64,000 nt of DNA from Aliivibrio finisterrensis (GCF_008933155.1 NZ_WBVP01000012.1:46533-110532), one strand, 5' to 3'. Positions 9,903 through 20,945 are shown, numbered from the stretch's first letter. Numbers and translations are program-made. The notes: generated by a model from the sequence alone, not told the origin.

Positions 9903-10532
9903 ATGAGTAAGAATAAACTTTCAGCAAGCTCTGGCCGCTGGTTAAAAGAACACTTTGATGATAAATACGTTCTTGAAGCGCAAAAAAGAGGCTATCGTTC
10001 TCGTGCTATTTTTAAGATTGAAGAAATTCAAAATAAAGACAAGCTATTAAAACCAGGCATGACAGTGGTTGACCTCGGTGCTGCTCCTGGTGGGTGGTCA
10101 CAATACGCGGTTGAGCAAGTGGGTGATTCTGGTCAAGTTATTGCGTGTGATATTTTGGCAATGGATTCAATCGCTGGCGTAAGTTTTTTGCAGGGGGACT
10201 TTAGGGAAGAAGCAGTACTAGACGCATTGCTTGAACGCATACAACCAGATATGGTAGATGTAGTAATGTCAGATATGGCTCCAAATATGAGTGGTAACCT
10301 AGCTGTTGACCAACCAAGAGCAATGTATCTTGTTGAGTTAGCATTAGATATGTGCCGTCAAGTATTGGCTCCAAATGGCAGTTTTACAGTAAAAGTGTTC
10401 CAAGGCGAAGGCTTTGATCAGTACTTACAAGAAGTACGTAATATGTTCAAAGTCGTTAAGATTAGAAAACCAGATTCATCACGTGCACGTTCTCGTGAAG
10501 TGTATATTGTAGCCACTGGTTACAAAGGATAA
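9903..10532 (+). CDS. rlmE: 23S rRNA 2'-O-methyltransferase RlmE (FtsJ/RrmJ)
   Basis: RlmE methylates the 2'-O of U2552 in the 23S A loop late in 50S assembly. The 209-residue length equals the family norm. The SAM motif is [15 protein letters not shown] near residue 55. The catalytic K-D-K-E set is represented by Lys38 in the AIFKIEEI region, Asp in VMSDMAPN, Lys in [10 protein letters not shown] and Glu in SREVYIVA. ftsH follows 76 bp later, as in E. coli. Just after the stop there is a degenerate copy of the last nine codons (listed separately). Confidence 0.97.
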   Translation: MSKNKLSASSGRWLKEHFDDKYVLEAQKRGYRSRAIFKIEEIQNKDKLLKPGMTVVDLGAAPGGWSQYAVEQVGDSGQVIACDILAMDSIAGVSFLQGDFREEAVLDALLERIQPDMVDVVMSDMAPNMSGNLAVDQPRAMYLVELALDMCRQVLAPNGSFTVKVFQGEGFDQYLQEVRNMFKVVKIRKPDSSRARSREVYIVATGYKG

Positions 10533-10536
10533 GTTT

Positions 10537-10566
10537 TACGTTGTAGCTACAGGATATAAACTGTAG
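10537..10566 (+). pseudogene. Relic copy of the rlmE 3' end
   Basis: Read in frame from 10537, this 30-nt segment gives YVVATGYKL-stop. The true rlmE end, 34 bp upstream (10503-10532), gives [13 protein letters not shown]. The two segments match at 20 of 30 bases, and most differences are synonymous third-position changes. It is out of frame with rlmE itself, so it is not read through. Confidence 0.6.
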
Positions 10567-10608
10567 TACTCTATCTTTCATCTATTTAGTTAACGCGGGG
10601 TTAACACC

Positions 10609-12591
10609 TTGAGTGACATGGCAAAAAATTTAATATTATGGCTGGTTATTGCTGTCGTTTTGATGTCAGTATTCCAAAGCTTTGGGCCGAGTGATAGCTC
10701 TGGTCGTTCGATGGACTATACTACTTTTGTTAAAGAAGTTGGTAATGGTCAGGTACAAGAAGCAACTTTTAACAATCGTGAAATAAAGGTAATGAAACGT
10801 GACGGCACTCGTTATGTAACTTATATGCCTGTATTCCAAGATCCTAAATTGCTTGATGATCTTATTAACCAAAACGTAATCGTTAAGGGCACTCCACCAG
10901 AAAAGCAGAGCTTACTTGAGTCTATCTTTATTTCGTGGTTCCCAATGATTCTTCTGATTGGTGTTTGGATCTTCTTCATGCGTCAAATGCAAGGCGGCGG
11001 TGGCAAAGGGGCAATGTCCTTTGGTAAAAGCAAAGCTAAGATGATGACTGAAGAGCAGATCAAAACAACGTTTGATGATGTTGCTGGTTGTGATGAAGCA
11101 AAAGAAGACGTTAAAGAATTGGTTGATTACTTACGTGAACCAAGTCGTTTCCAAAAGCTAGGTGGTAAAATCCCAACAGGTGTTCTATTAGTTGGTCCTC
11201 CTGGTACTGGTAAAACTTTGATTGCTAAGGCTATTGCTGGCGAAGCGAAAGTACCCTTCTTCTCAATTTCTGGTTCTGATTTTGTTGAAATGTTTGTTGG
11301 TGTTGGTGCATCTCGTGTGCGTGACATGTTTGAACAAGCGAAAAAATCATCTCCTTGTATTATCTTTATCGATGAAATTGATGCTGTAGGTCGCCAGCGT
11401 GGTGCGGGTGTTGGTGGTGGTAATGATGAGCGTGAGCAAACATTAAACCAAATGCTTGTAGAGATGGATGGTTTTGAAGGTAACGAAGGTATTATCGTTG
11501 TTGCTGCAACTAACCGCCCTGATGTTCTAGATGCGGCATTACTTCGTCCTGGTCGTTTTGACCGTCAAGTTGTTGTAGGTCTACCTGATATCCGTGGACG
11601 TGAGCAAATACTTCAAGTTCATATGCGTAAAGTACCTCTAGGTGCAGGTGTTGAACCATCATTGATTGCTCGTGGTACTCCAGGCTTCTCTGGTGCTGAT
11701 CTTGCAAACTTAGTGAACGAAGCTGCGTTATTCGCTGCTCGAACTAATAAGCGTGTTGTAACAATGGTTGAGTTTGAGCTTGCGAAAGACAAAATCATGA
11801 TGGGCGCAGAGCGTAAATCAATGGTAATGACAGAAGAGACGAAAGCCTCGACTGCTTATCATGAAGCTGGTCATGCTATTGTTGGTCGTTTAGTTCCTGA
11901 ACACGATCCTGTGTATAAAGTATCAATCATTCCACGTGGCCGTGCGCTAGGTGTAACGATGTACTTACCTGAGCAAGACCGAGTAAGCATGAACCGTCAG
12001 CACTTAGAATCGATGATTTCAAGTCTATACGGTGGTCGATTGGCTGAAGAGCTTATTTACGGTGTTGATAAAGTATCAACAGGTGCATCGAACGATATTG
12101 AACGCGCCACTGATATTGCTCGTAAAATGGTAACGCAGTGGGGCTTCTCTGATGCTTTAGGCCCTCTACTTTATGCAGAAGATCAAGGCGACCCGTTCTC
12201 TGGTCATGGTGGCTCTCATCATGCTAAGCATGTTTCTCCAGAAACACTGCAACTGATTGATGCTGAAATCCGTACTATCATTGATCGCAACTATGCACGT
12301 GCAAGACAGATCCTTGAAGACAACATGGATATCATGCATTCAATGAAAGATGCGTTAATGAAGTTTGAAACCATTGATGCAGGTCAGATTGATGACTTAA
12401 TGGATCGTAAAGCTGATATTCGTGAGCCGCAAGGTTGGGGCGATAATAATCCACAACCTGAAGCCAAAGCTGAAGCTCCAGCAGAAAAAGAACAAACAGA
12501 ATCACAAGCAGAAGAGAAGGTTGAAGAAACAAAAGAGCAACCAACTCCAACTGGTGATACAAAAAGCGATTCTGAATCATCTGAAAAGTAA
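10609..12591 (+). CDS. ftsH: ATP-dependent zinc metalloprotease FtsH
   Basis: This is an inner-membrane hexameric AAA+ protease that degrades membrane proteins and regulators such as LpxC and sigma-32 in E. coli. Two transmembrane segments (about residues 7-25 and 103-123) flank a periplasmic domain. The AAA module has Walker A GPPGTGKT near residue 198, Walker [12 protein letters not shown] and the second region of homology. The zinc site HEAGH lies near residue 420. The C-terminus is an acidic, glutamate-rich tail. I take the TTG start (MSDMAKN), because GGGG lies 8 bp upstream and E. coli also begins this way; ATG at 10618 is the alternative. A terminator separates ftsH from folP. Confidence 0.97.
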   Translation: MSDMAKNLILWLVIAVVLMSVFQSFGPSDSSGRSMDYTTFVKEVGNGQVQEATFNNREIKVMKRDGTRYVTYMPVFQDPKLLDDLINQNVIVKGTPPEKQSLLESIFISWFPMILLIGVWIFFMRQMQGGGGKGAMSFGKSKAKMMTEEQIKTTFDDVAGCDEAKEDVKELVDYLREPSRFQKLGGKIPTGVLLVGPPGTGKTLIAKAIAGEAKVPFFSISGSDFVEMFVGVGASRVRDMFEQAKKSSPCIIFIDEIDAVGRQRGAGVGGGNDEREQTLNQMLVEMDGFEGNEGIIVVAATNRPDVLDAALLRPGRFDRQVVVGLPDIRGREQILQVHMRKVPLGAGVEPSLIARGTPGFSGADLANLVNEAALFAARTNKRVVTMVEFELAKDKIMMGAERKSMVMTEETKASTAYHEAGHAIVGRLVPEHDPVYKVSIIPRGRALGVTMYLPEQDRVSMNRQHLESMISSLYGGRLAEELIYGVDKVSTGASNDIERATDIARKMVTQWGFSDALGPLLYAEDQGDPFSGHGGSHHAKHVSPETLQLIDAEIRTIIDRNYARARQILEDNMDIMHSMKDALMKFETIDAGQIDDLMDRKADIREPQGWGDNNPQPEAKAEAPAEKEQTESQAEEKVEETKEQPTPTGDTKSDSESSEK

Positions 12592-12609
12592 GATGAAGTA
12601 AGATAAATT

Positions 12610-12636
12610 AAACCCCGAGCTATGCTCGGGGTTTTT
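12610..12636 (+). terminator. Terminator between ftsH and folP
   Basis: An AACCCCGAGC / GCTCGGGGTT stem with a 3-4 nt loop and trailing T residues. It ends only 18 bp before the folP ATG, so folP expression needs read-through or a promoter inside ftsH. Confidence 0.88.
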
Positions 12637-12654
12637 GTATTTAAAGGACTGATC

Positions 12655-13491
12655 ATGAAATTGGTAAGCAAAGAGAAAACGTTATTATTAGATCGCTCAC
12701 ATGTAATGGGCATTCTTAATGTAACGCCTGACTCTTTTTCTGATGGCGGTAAATTTACTCATTTAGATGCAGCGCTAAAGCAAGCTGAAAAAATGGTAAA
12801 TTCAGGTGTCAGCTTTATTGATATTGGTGGTGAGTCGACAAGACCTGGGGCTCCTGATGTGAGCCTTCAGCAAGAGTTAGATCGTGTTATTCCTATTATC
12901 GATGCGATAAACCAGCGTTTTGATACATGGATTTCAATTGATACAAGTAAAGCCATTGTAATGGATGAAGCGGTCAATGCTGGCGCTGATTTAATTAATG
13001 ATGTGCGTGCACTGCAAGAACCAAATGCGTTAGAAATAGCAGCAAAAGCAAACGTTCCAGTGTGTTTGATGCACATGCAAGGTCAACCTAGAACCATGCA
13101 ATCTAATCCTACCTATGATGACCTATTAGTTGATGTATCTCGCTTTCTTGAGGAAAGAGTATCAGCATGCCAATCGGTTGGTATCGCAAAAGATAAGTTA
13201 ATTCTTGATCCTGGGTTTGGATTTGGTAAAACCTTAGCGCATAATTACCAACTGCTTGCTGAATTAGAGCGGTTTCACCAATTAGGTTTTCCTATTTTGG
13301 CTGGGATGTCTCGTAAATCAATGATCTTTAAGTTACTAAATACGGGGCCGAAAAATGCAGTGTCTGGTAGCTTGGCGTGTGCCACTATTGCAGCAATGAA
13401 GGGCGCACATATTATCCGTGTTCATGACTTTGAGCAAACGATGGACATCGTAAAAGTGTGCCAGGCAACGTTAGAGCAAAGTGCTCGTTAG
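12655..13491 (+). CDS. folP: Dihydropteroate synthase
   Basis: The enzyme condenses p-aminobenzoate with hydroxymethyl-dihydropterin diphosphate in folate synthesis and is the sulfonamide target. The TIM-barrel signatures are present: HVMGILNVTPDSFSDGG near residue 18, DIGGESTRPGA near residue 57 and the C-terminal IIRVHD. The 278-residue length matches the family when the ATG after AAAGGA is used. An upstream ATG at 12622 lies inside the ftsH terminator and is unlikely. It is followed by glmM, the usual ftsH-folP-glmM order. Confidence 0.96.
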   Translation: MKLVSKEKTLLLDRSHVMGILNVTPDSFSDGGKFTHLDAALKQAEKMVNSGVSFIDIGGESTRPGAPDVSLQQELDRVIPIIDAINQRFDTWISIDTSKAIVMDEAVNAGADLINDVRALQEPNALEIAAKANVPVCLMHMQGQPRTMQSNPTYDDLLVDVSRFLEERVSACQSVGIAKDKLILDPGFGFGKTLAHNYQLLAELERFHQLGFPILAGMSRKSMIFKLLNTGPKNAVSGSLACATIAAMKGAHIIRVHDFEQTMDIVKVCQATLEQSAR

Positions 13492-13535
13492 TAATCAATT
13501 AAACAAATTATTAAAATTAAAACATGGAGTACAAC

Positions 13536-14873
13536 ATGTCTGAGCGTAAATATTTTGGAACCGATGGGGTTCGTGGTCTGGTAGGGCAAGCGCCTATTAC
13601 TCCAGATTTTGTTATGAAACTCGGTTGGGCTGCTGGACAAGTTTTAGCTAAGCAAGGCACAAAGAAAGTCATTATCGGTAAAGATACGCGTATCTCAGGT
13701 TACATGCTTGAATCAGCATTAGAAGCTGGCTTGGCTGCTGCTGGGTTACAAGCGACATTTACAGGACCAATGCCGACGCCTGCTGTGGCTTATCTTACTC
13801 AGACGTTCCGTGCTGAAGCGGGTATTGTTATTTCTGCATCTCATAATCCATATTACGACAATGGGATCAAATTTTTCTCATCTGAAGGAACGAAATTACC
13901 AGATGATATTGAAATGGCGATTGAAGCTGAACTTGATAAGCCAATGACATGTGTTGAGTCTGCTTTGCTAGGTAAAGCATCTCGTTTAAACGATGCCGCA
14001 GGTCGTTACATTGAATTTTGTAAAAGTACCTTCCCTAAAGAGCTGAGCTTGGCGGGTGTGAAAATGGTCATCGATTGTGCTCATGGCGCAACGTACCACA
14101 TCGCCCCAAACGTATTTAAAGAACTTGGCGCTGAGATCATTACTATTGGTTGTGAGCCAAATGGTACCAATATTAACCATGAAGTAGGGGCGACCGATGT
14201 TCGCGGCTTACAAGCAAAAGTATTAGAAGAGAAAGCAGATTTTGGTGTCGCTTTTGATGGTGATGGCGACCGTATCATCATGGTTGATGAGTTTGGTGAA
14301 AAAGTAGACGGTGACCAAATTGCTTATATTATAGCTCGTGATGCGTTACGTCGTGGTGAATTAAAAGGTGGAGTTGTTGGTACTTTGATGACCAATATGG
14401 GAATGGAAGTGGCGTTACGTAATTTAGGCATCCCATTCGTTCGTTCTAATGTTGGTGATCGTTATGTGATGGAAAAACTGCTTGAGAATAAGTGGCTTAT
14501 TGGTGCAGAAAACTCAGGGCACGTTATCCTTCTTGATAAAGTGACTACTGGAGATGCAATTGTTGCTGCACTTCAGGTGATTGCATCGATTGTTGGCAGT
14601 AAAATGTCATTAAAAGAATTATGCAGCGGCATGACAATGTTCCCACAAGTATTGGAAAATATTCGTTTTACTGGAGATAGTAATCCTCTTGATTCTAATG
14701 CAGTTAAAGCAGCTCAAGCTGATGTAGAATCAAAATTAGGTGATAACGGTCGAGTATTATTACGTAAATCAGGAACTGAACCTTTAATCCGCGTTATGGT
14801 TGAGGGTGAAAGCGCTGAGCTTGTTAAGCAATATGCGCTGCAAATTGCGGATGCAGTAAAAGAAAGCTGTTAA
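13536..14873 (+). CDS. glmM: Phosphoglucosamine mutase
   Basis: GlmM converts glucosamine-6-phosphate to glucosamine-1-phosphate for UDP-GlcNAc, peptidoglycan and LPS. At 445 residues it matches E. coli GlmM exactly in length. The phosphoserine loop [19 protein letters not shown] (about residues 97-115), the metal loop DGDGDR and the phosphate-binding [14 protein letters not shown] near the C-terminus are all intact. The chosen ATG has GGAG about 7 bp upstream; the ATG at 13524 would overlap that site. It is 44 bp after folP, so probably co-transcribed. Confidence 0.97.
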   Translation: MSERKYFGTDGVRGLVGQAPITPDFVMKLGWAAGQVLAKQGTKKVIIGKDTRISGYMLESALEAGLAAAGLQATFTGPMPTPAVAYLTQTFRAEAGIVISASHNPYYDNGIKFFSSEGTKLPDDIEMAIEAELDKPMTCVESALLGKASRLNDAAGRYIEFCKSTFPKELSLAGVKMVIDCAHGATYHIAPNVFKELGAEIITIGCEPNGTNINHEVGATDVRGLQAKVLEEKADFGVAFDGDGDRIIMVDEFGEKVDGDQIAYIIARDALRRGELKGGVVGTLMTNMGMEVALRNLGIPFVRSNVGDRYVMEKLLENKWLIGAENSGHVILLDKVTTGDAIVAALQVIASIVGSKMSLKELCSGMTMFPQVLENIRFTGDSNPLDSNAVKAAQADVESKLGDNGRVLLRKSGTEPLIRVMVEGESAELVKQYALQIADAVKESC

Positions 14874-14917
14874 TTTGAGCAATTAAATGAAATTGAACGT
14901 TTTTTGTTAATTTTTAC

Positions 14918-14946
14918 TTGTCATAGTAGCCTAGTTTGGTTAATAT
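14918..14946 (+). promoter_or_regulatory. Candidate sigma-70 promoter of secG and the Leu/Met tRNAs
   Basis: TTGTCA at 14918-14923, 17 bp, then TAATAT at 14941-14946. It lies about 80 bp before secG and could also drive the two tRNA genes downstream. Confidence 0.6.
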
Positions 14947-15024
14947 CCCTCGGCCTCTTAATTCAGAGGGCGCTGGTGTTGCCAATAGGCTACCGGTACA
15001 TTAATTAGATACATGGGTGACGGA

Positions 15025-15357
15025 ATGCATACGATTCTACTTGTGATTTATCTGATTGCCGCAGTCGGTGTAATTGGCCTAGTATTGGTACAACACGGTA
15101 AAGGCGCAGATATGGGAGCTTCATTTGGGGCTGGAGCATCAAATACAGTATTTGGCTCTGGTGGCTCTGGAAACTTTTTAACCCGAATGACTGCAATTTG
15201 TGCAACAGTATTTTTCATTATCAGTTTAGCGCTAGGCAATATGTCTACGCACAAATCTGAAGGTTTTGATCTTAAATTAGATCAACAAGCTACAGAGCAA
15301 GTAATTGATAATACGAGTGACGTTCCTGCGACTGAAAACAGCGACGTACCTCTTTAA
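15025..15357 (+). CDS. secG: Protein translocase subunit SecG
   Basis: SecG is a small inner-membrane subunit of SecYEG that aids preprotein translocation. Two transmembrane segments (about residues 2-21 and 51-71) flank the conserved cytoplasmic loop QHGKGADMGASFGAGAS. The C-terminus is hydrophilic and variable. Two ATGs are possible. I take 15025, giving 110 residues and an N-terminus that enters the membrane at once as in other SecG proteins, with GGGTGA just upstream. ATG 15013 would add MGDG. A tRNA-Leu follows 9 bp after the stop, the same linkage as secG-leuU in E. coli. Confidence 0.93.
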   Translation: MHTILLVIYLIAAVGVIGLVLVQHGKGADMGASFGAGASNTVFGSGGSGNFLTRMTAICATVFFIISLALGNMSTHKSEGFDLKLDQQATEQVIDNTSDVPATENSDVPL

Positions 15358-15366
15358 AAGAATTTA

Positions 15367-15451
15367 GCCGAGATGGTGAAATTGGTAGACACGCTAGCAT
15401 GAGGTGCTAGTGCCTTATGGTGTGAGGGTTCAAGTCCCTCTCTCGGCACCA
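15367..15451 (+). tRNA. tRNA-Leu (GAG)
   Basis: An 85-nt class II tRNA with a GCCGAGA/TCTCGGC acceptor stem, anticodon loop ATGAGGT giving GAG, a long variable arm, the GTTCAAGTC T-loop and an encoded CCA end. Confidence 0.95.
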
Positions 15452-15458
15452 TATTCAG

Positions 15459-15477
15459 ACAAGAATCTGATTCTTGT
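15459..15477 (+). other. Hairpin between the Leu and Met tRNAs
   Basis: ACAAGAATC and GATTCTTGT form 9-nt arms around one central base. There is no T run. It may be an RNA processing signal between the tRNAs or a weak terminator. Confidence 0.4.
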
Positions 15478-15520
15478 AATAAAAGCATAAAGAAACTATA
15501 CTTTCTTTGTTCTTTTCGGA

Positions 15521-15597
<77 letters not shown>

Positions 15598-15666
15598 ATT
15601 ATCTAATGAAAGTAATTGCTCTTATTAGATAAGTCACGCAAGTGGCATTCAGGGTCCAGCAGTACT

Positions 15667-15692
15667 AAACCCCGCAATTATCGGGGTTTTTT
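15667..15692 (+). terminator. Terminator between initiator tRNA and rimP
   Basis: An AACCCCG / CGGGGTT stem with a 7-nt loop and a T6 run. It separates the tRNA transcript from the rimP-nusA operon. Partial read-through here would set operon expression, as at metY-rimP in E. coli. Confidence 0.85.
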
Positions 15693-15760
15693 GCTATCTG
15701 AAACAGACTGTTTTTTAAGAATTGGGCCTAGAGCCCTTTTTTTGTTTTCAGGGGATATCA

Positions 15761-16216
15761 ATGACAGGATTAGAAAGACAACTAACAGAAATGCTTGAGG
15801 CTCCTGTTGGTGCTTTAGGTTATGAATTGGTCGGTTTAGAATTTATTCGTGCGGGTGAACATTCAACGCTACGTGTGTTTATCGATCATGAAAATGGCAT
15901 CTTTGTGGAGGACTGTGCAGAAGCCAGTCGTCAAATCAGTGCAGTAATGGATGTAGAAGATCCAATTACAGTAGCATATAACCTAGAGGTTTCGTCTCCA
16001 GGTCTTGAACGTCCACTGTTTAAAGCAGCACATTATCAACAATTTGTTGGTCACGAGGTCAGCCTTGTATTAAAGATGCCGATGAATAACCGTCGTAAGT
16101 GGAAAGGTGACATCCTAGATATTAACGGTGAAATTGTTACGGTTACAGTTGATGGTAACAATGAAGAATTTGCGTTAAGCAACATTTCAAAGGCGAACTT
16201 AGTTCCTAAATTTTAA
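15761..16216 (+). CDS. rimP: Ribosome maturation factor RimP
   Basis: RimP binds the nascent 30S subunit and is needed for its maturation. At 151 residues it equals the family length. The N-terminal domain begins [27 protein letters not shown]. The central signature [19 protein letters not shown] and the [11 protein letters not shown] segment are conserved, and a C-terminal SH3-like domain follows. The chosen ATG has AGGGG at a normal distance; the ATG at 15722 would add 13 unrelated residues. It opens the nusA operon, with nusA 17 bp downstream. Confidence 0.95.
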   Translation: MTGLERQLTEMLEAPVGALGYELVGLEFIRAGEHSTLRVFIDHENGIFVEDCAEASRQISAVMDVEDPITVAYNLEVSSPGLERPLFKAAHYQQFVGHEVSLVLKMPMNNRRKWKGDILDINGEIVTVTVDGNNEEFALSNISKANLVPKF

Positions 16217-16233
16217 GGCTTGAAGAGGCTAAA

Positions 16234-17721
16234 ATGAACAAAGAAATCTTAGCTGTTGTAGAAGCAGTATCAAATGAAAAAGCTGTTCCTCGTGAGCGAA
16301 TTTTTGAAGCATTAGAAATTGCGCTAGCAACAGCAACAAAGAAAAAATCTGAAATGGAAATTGAAGTACGTGTTGCGATCGATCGCAAAACAGGCGACTT
16401 CGAAACATTCCGTCGTTGGGTTGCAGTAGAGAAAGTTGAGCATCCAACGCTTGAAATTTCTATTGAAGCTGCGCAGTTTGAAGATGAAACTATCGAAATC
16501 GGTGGTTACGTTGAAGATGATATCGATTCAGTAACGTTTGACCGTATTACGACTCAAACTGCAAAACAAGTTATCGTACAAAAAGTACGTGAAGCAGAAC
16601 GTGCAATGATTGTTGAACAATTTATTGATAACGAAGGTGAGTTAATCACTGGTATCGTTAAAAAAGTAAATCGTGATGCTATCATCGTTGATCTTGGTAA
16701 TAACGCTGAAGCGGTAATTTTACGTGAAGATCAACTTCCTCGTGAAAACTTCCGTCCAGGTGACCGTGTTCGTGGTCTGCTATACGCAGTTAAACCAGAA
16801 GCTCGTGGCTTCCAGTTATTCATGACTCGCTCAAAAGGCATTATGCTAACTGAATTATTCCGCGTAGAAGTGCCAGAAATCGGTGAAGAACTGATTGAAC
16901 TAAAAGCGGCTGCTCGTGATCCAGGCTCTCGTGCTAAAATCGCAGTGAAAACTAACGACAAACGTATTGACCCAGTAGGTGCGTGTGTTGGTATGCGTGG
17001 TGCTCGAGTTCAAGCTGTATCGAACGATTTAGGTGGTGAGCGTATTGATATCGTGCTTTGGGATGATAACCCTGCACAATTCGTTATCAATGCAATGGCT
17101 CCAGCAGAAGTTGCTTCTATTATTGTTGATGAAGATAACAACACTATGGATATCGCTGTTGAAGCTGATAACCTAGCACAAGCAATTGGCCGTAGTGGTC
17201 AAAACGTGCGTCTAGCGTCTCAACTGACAGGTTGGGAACTTAACGTAATGACAGTTGCAGATCTTAATAAAAAGCACCAAGAAGAAGCTAAAGGCTCTAT
17301 TGATGCATTTGTTAAGCATTTAGATATTGATGAAGATTTTGCTCAACTATTAGTTGAAGAAGGCTTCACAACACTTGAAGAGATCGCTTACGTACCTGTA
17401 AACGAACTATTAGAAGTTGAAGCTTTAAACGAGGAAACCGTTGATCTTCTTCGTACTCGCGCTAAAGAAGCGTTAACAACACTGGCATTGGCGCAAGAAG
17501 AATCTCTTGATGGTATTGAGCCAGCAGAAGACCTACTTGCACTTGAAGGTCTAGAACGTGAATTAGCGTTTAAGCTTGCAGCTAAAGGTGTAATTACACT
17601 AGAAGACCTTGCAGACCAAGGTGTTGATGAACTGTCTGATATTGAAGAACTAACGGAAGCTCGTGCTGGCGAGTTAATCATGGCAGCACGTAACATTTGT
17701 TGGTTTAGCGACGAAGCATAA
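16234..17721 (+). CDS. nusA: Transcription termination/antitermination factor NusA
   Basis: NusA binds RNA polymerase and nascent RNA to control pausing, termination and rRNA antitermination. Its 495 residues equal E. coli. The order is the N-terminal polymerase-binding domain (1-125), an S1 domain (about 135-200), two KH domains with [14 protein letters not shown] and [16 protein letters not shown] motifs (about 230-345), and two acidic C-terminal repeats. It is co-transcribed with rimP and with infB 23 bp downstream. Confidence 0.98.
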   Translation: MNKEILAVVEAVSNEKAVPRERIFEALEIALATATKKKSEMEIEVRVAIDRKTGDFETFRRWVAVEKVEHPTLEISIEAAQFEDETIEIGGYVEDDIDSVTFDRITTQTAKQVIVQKVREAERAMIVEQFIDNEGELITGIVKKVNRDAIIVDLGNNAEAVILREDQLPRENFRPGDRVRGLLYAVKPEARGFQLFMTRSKGIMLTELFRVEVPEIGEELIELKAAARDPGSRAKIAVKTNDKRIDPVGACVGMRGARVQAVSNDLGGERIDIVLWDDNPAQFVINAMAPAEVASIIVDEDNNTMDIAVEADNLAQAIGRSGQNVRLASQLTGWELNVMTVADLNKKHQEEAKGSIDAFVKHLDIDEDFAQLLVEEGFTTLEEIAYVPVNELLEVEALNEETVDLLRTRAKEALTTLALAQEESLDGIEPAEDLLALEGLERELAFKLAAKGVITLEDLADQGVDELSDIEELTEARAGELIMAARNICWFSDEA

Positions 17722-17744
17722 TTATTTCAGCAAGGAGAAGCGGT

Positions 17745-20426
17745 ATGACAAAGCTTACGGTAAAAGCACTTAGTGATGAAATTGGAACTCCAGTTGACCG
17801 CTTACTTCAGCAATTTTCAGATGCTGGTATTAATAAAAAAGATGGCGATTCTGTTTCTGAAGGTGAAAAACAATCATTGTTAGTTCACCTAAAGAAAGAG
17901 CATGGTAGTGCTGATGAAAGTGCTTCACCAACCCGTCTAACTCTTCAACGTAAGACTCGCAGCACATTAAGTGTTGCTGGGTCTGGCGGTAAAAGTAAAG
18001 ATGTGCAAGTAGAAGTCCGTAAAAAACGTACTTATGTAAAAGCAAGCACGCTTGAAGAAGAGAAGAAAACTGAGCAGCTGAAAGCAGAAGCTGAAGAGCA
18101 AACAAAACGTGATGCAGAGGATGCTGCAATTCGCGAAGTTGAACAGAAAGCACAACGTGAAGCGGAAGAAAAAGCTAAGCGTGATGCTGAAGCAAAGGTT
18201 AAAGCAAAACGTGACGCTGAACAAAAAGCGAAGCAGGCTGAGACCGAAAAGGCTAAAAAAGAAATGACTACTAAAAACGATCAAGCGAAAAAAGAAGCTG
18301 ATGAACTAAAACTTCGTCAAGAACAAGAAGCGACTCGTAAAGCAGAAGCAGAAGCTGCAAAACTGGTTGAAGATGCTCGTAAACTTGCTGAAGAAAATGA
18401 AGCTCGTTGGAAAGAAGAAGAGCAGAAAAAATCAGCAGCTGAAAAAACTGCAGATTACCACGTGACAACGTCATCTCACGCTCGTGAAGCGGAAGATGCT
18501 GCTGACCGTAAAGATGAGCAACAACCTCGTCGTCGTAAGAAAAAAGCAAAACCTGCTGAAGCAGCTGCTCCTCGAGGTGGTCGTAACCAACGTGGCGGTC
18601 GCAACAAAAAGCCTCAAGTAAGCAAACCAACTTCGATGCAACACGGCTTTGATAAGACAGCAACCGTTGCTAAGCAAGTGGTTGCTATCGGTGAAACAAT
18701 CGTTGTTTCTGAACTAGCAAGCAAAATGTCTGTTAAAGCAACAGAAGTCATCAAAGTTATGATGAAGATGGGCGCTATGGCGACTATCAACCAAGTTATC
18801 GACCAAGAAACAGCAGCATTAGTTGCTGAAGAAATGGGTCATAAAGTGGTTCTTCGTAAAGAAAACGAATTAGAAGAAGCAGTACTGTCAGATCGTGATA
18901 ACACAGCAGAAGCCGTATCTCGTGCTCCAGTTGTTACTATCATGGGTCACGTTGACCACGGTAAAACTTCTACACTGGATTATATCCGTCGTGCACACGT
19001 TGCTGATGCAGAAGCGGGTGGTATTACACAGCACATCGGTGCATATCATGTTGAAACTGACAACGGTATGATCACTTTCCTTGATACTCCTGGACATGCT
19101 GCGTTTACCGCTATGCGTGCTCGTGGTGCTCAAGCGACAGATATCGTTGTTCTTGTTGTTGCTGCAGATGATGGTGTTATGCCACAAACAATCGAAGCTA
19201 TCCAACACGCAAAAGCGGCTGGTGTCCCTCTGATTGTTGCTGTAAACAAGATCGATAAAGAAGGCGCTAACCCAGATAACGTTAAAAATGAGCTTGCTCA
19301 ATATGACGTTATTCCTGAGGAGTGGGGCGGCGAGAACATGTTTGTTCATATCTCTGCTAAGCAAGGTACGAACATCGAAGGTCTTCTAGAGGCTATCCTT
19401 CTTCAGTCTGAAGTACTTGAATTAACTGCAATTAAAGATGGTATGGCATCAGGTGTTGTTGTTGAATCTCGTCTAGACAAAGGCCGTGGCCCTGTTGCTA
19501 CTGTTCTTGTTCAGTCTGGTACTTTAAACAAAGGCGATATCGTTCTTTGTGGTCAAGAGTATGGCCGTGTTCGTGCAATGCGCGATGAAAACGGTAAAGA
19601 CATTGAAACTGCGGGTCCTTCAATCCCAGTTGAGATCCTTGGTCTTTCTGGTGTACCTGCATCAGGTGACGAAGCTACAGTAGTTCGTGATGAGCGTAAA
19701 GCACGTGAAGTTGCAAACTACCGTCAAGGTAAATTCCGTGATGTTAAACTAGCACGTCAACAAAAAGCTAAGCTTGAAAACATGTTTGCAAACATGGAAG
19801 CAGGTGAAGTTGCTGAGCTTAACGTAGTACTTAAAGCTGACGTACAAGGTTCTGTTGAAGCAATCGCTGATTCACTACTTAAACTGTCTACTGACGAAGT
19901 TAAAGTTAACATCGTCGGTTCTGGTGTTGGTGGTATTACTGAAACTGATGCAACTCTTGCAGCAGCTTCTAACGCTATCATTCTTGGTTTTAACGTTCGT
20001 GCTGACGCAACTGCGCGTAATACTGTACAGAACGAAAACCTAGATTTACGTTACTACTCAATTATCTACCAATTGATTGACGAAGTTAAACAGGCGATGG
20101 GCGGTATGCTTGCTCCTGAATTCCGTCAAGAAATCATTGGTCTTGCACAAGTACGTGAAGTATTTAAGTCTCCAAAACTTGGCGCTATCGCTGGTTGTAT
20201 GGTTACTGAAGGTACAATTAAACGTAGCAACCCAATTCGTGTACTACGTGAAAACGTTGTTATTTACGAAGGTGAGCTAGAGTCACTACGTCGTTTCAAA
20301 GATGACGTTGCTGAAGTTAAAAATGGTTACGAGTGTGGTATCGGCGTTAAGAACTACAACGATGTTCGTGCTGGCGACCAAATCGAAGTATTCGAAATTG
20401 TTGAGATTAAACGTACTCTTGACTAA
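17745..20426 (+). CDS. infB: Translation initiation factor IF-2
   Basis: This GTPase places fMet-tRNA in the ribosomal P site. The 893 residues comprise an N-terminal IF2N domain (1-50), a long highly charged Lys/Glu/Ala helical region (about 95-250), a second IF2N domain (about 315-365), the G domain with GHVDHGKT near residue 401, DTPGH and NKID, and the tRNA-binding C-terminal domains. In enterobacteria shorter isoforms start internally; I did not identify such starts here. A GC-rich hairpin lies between this gene and rbfA. Confidence 0.98.
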   Translation: MTKLTVKALSDEIGTPVDRLLQQFSDAGINKKDGDSVSEGEKQSLLVHLKKEHGSADESASPTRLTLQRKTRSTLSVAGSGGKSKDVQVEVRKKRTYVKASTLEEEKKTEQLKAEAEEQTKRDAEDAAIREVEQKAQREAEEKAKRDAEAKVKAKRDAEQKAKQAETEKAKKEMTTKNDQAKKEADELKLRQEQEATRKAEAEAAKLVEDARKLAEENEARWKEEEQKKSAAEKTADYHVTTSSHAREAEDAADRKDEQQPRRRKKKAKPAEAAAPRGGRNQRGGRNKKPQVSKPTSMQHGFDKTATVAKQVVAIGETIVVSELASKMSVKATEVIKVMMKMGAMATINQVIDQETAALVAEEMGHKVVLRKENELEEAVLSDRDNTAEAVSRAPVVTIMGHVDHGKTSTLDYIRRAHVADAEAGGITQHIGAYHVETDNGMITFLDTPGHAAFTAMRARGAQATDIVVLVVAADDGVMPQTIEAIQHAKAAGVPLIVAVNKIDKEGANPDNVKNELAQYDVIPEEWGGENMFVHISAKQGTNIEGLLEAILLQSEVLELTAIKDGMASGVVVESRLDKGRGPVATVLVQSGTLNKGDIVLCGQEYGRVRAMRDENGKDIETAGPSIPVEILGLSGVPASGDEATVVRDERKAREVANYRQGKFRDVKLARQQKAKLENMFANMEAGEVAELNVVLKADVQGSVEAIADSLLKLSTDEVKVNIVGSGVGGITETDATLAAASNAIILGFNVRADATARNTVQNENLDLRYYSIIYQLIDEVKQAMGGMLAPEFRQEIIGLAQVREVFKSPKLGAIAGCMVTEGTIKRSNPIRVLRENVVIYEGELESLRRFKDDVAEVKNGYECGIGVKNYNDVRAGDQIEVFEIVEIKRTLD

Positions 20427-20486
20427 TTGACTATAATTACTAACGTTATCAGTAGCGTTACGTAATAATCGGTTGTTGAATACACC

Positions 20487-20517
20487 ATGGGGGGCTGGTA
20501 ATTACCACGCCCCCCAT
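20487..20517 (+). other. GC-rich hairpin between infB and rbfA
   Basis: ATGGGGGGC (20487-20495) and GCCCCCCAT (20509-20517) are exact complements around an inner palindrome-like GGTAATTACC. Only CTTTCT follows, so it is a poor intrinsic terminator. Inside the operon it could stabilise mRNA ends or tune rbfA expression. Confidence 0.65.
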
Positions 20518-20537
20518 CTTTCTAAGAGAGAAATGAT

Positions 20538-20945
20538 ATGTCAAAAGAATTTAGCCGCACACAACGTGTGTCGCAACAATTACAAAAAGAATTAGCTTTA
20601 ATTCTACAACGTGAAGTTCGTGATTCACGCATCGGTATGGTGACGATTTCAGATGTTGAAGTGTCTCGTGACCTTGCTTACGCAAAAGTATTTGTTACTT
20701 TTTTCTGTGTAGGCGACCAAACTCCTGAATCTTGTCTAGCAGCATTGAAAGAGCATGAAGTTCCAGTGCGTATGTTACTTGGCAAGCGTATCCGTCACCG
20801 CCTAACTCCTGAAGTTCGTTTTACTTATGACAATACACTTGTTGAAGGTATGCGTATGTCGAACTTAGTTACGGATGTTATGAATCAAGACAAACGTAAA
20901 ATGGCTGAATCTGGTCGTTCTGAATCAGATGAAGGTGAAGAGTAA
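20538..20945 (+). CDS. rbfA: 30S ribosome-binding factor A
   Basis: RbfA is a KH-fold protein that binds the 30S subunit near 16S helix 1 and supports maturation and cold adaptation. Its 135 residues match the family. Conserved segments are [24 protein letters not shown] at the N-terminus, [22 protein letters not shown] and [15 protein letters not shown]. The C-terminus is a charged tail. The TAA stop overlaps the truB start (TAATG), indicating translational coupling. Confidence 0.97.
   Translation: MSKEFSRTQRVSQQLQKELALILQREVRDSRIGMVTISDVEVSRDLAYAKVFVTFFCVGDQTPESCLAALKEHEVPVRMLLGKRIRHRLTPEVRFTYDNTLVEGMRMSNLVTDVMNQDKRKMAESGRSESDEGEE

Noticed and set aside
15616..15798. 60-codon open frame over the metY-rimP junction
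   Set aside because: It contains the intrinsic terminator and overlaps the rimP start in another frame; no ribosome site.
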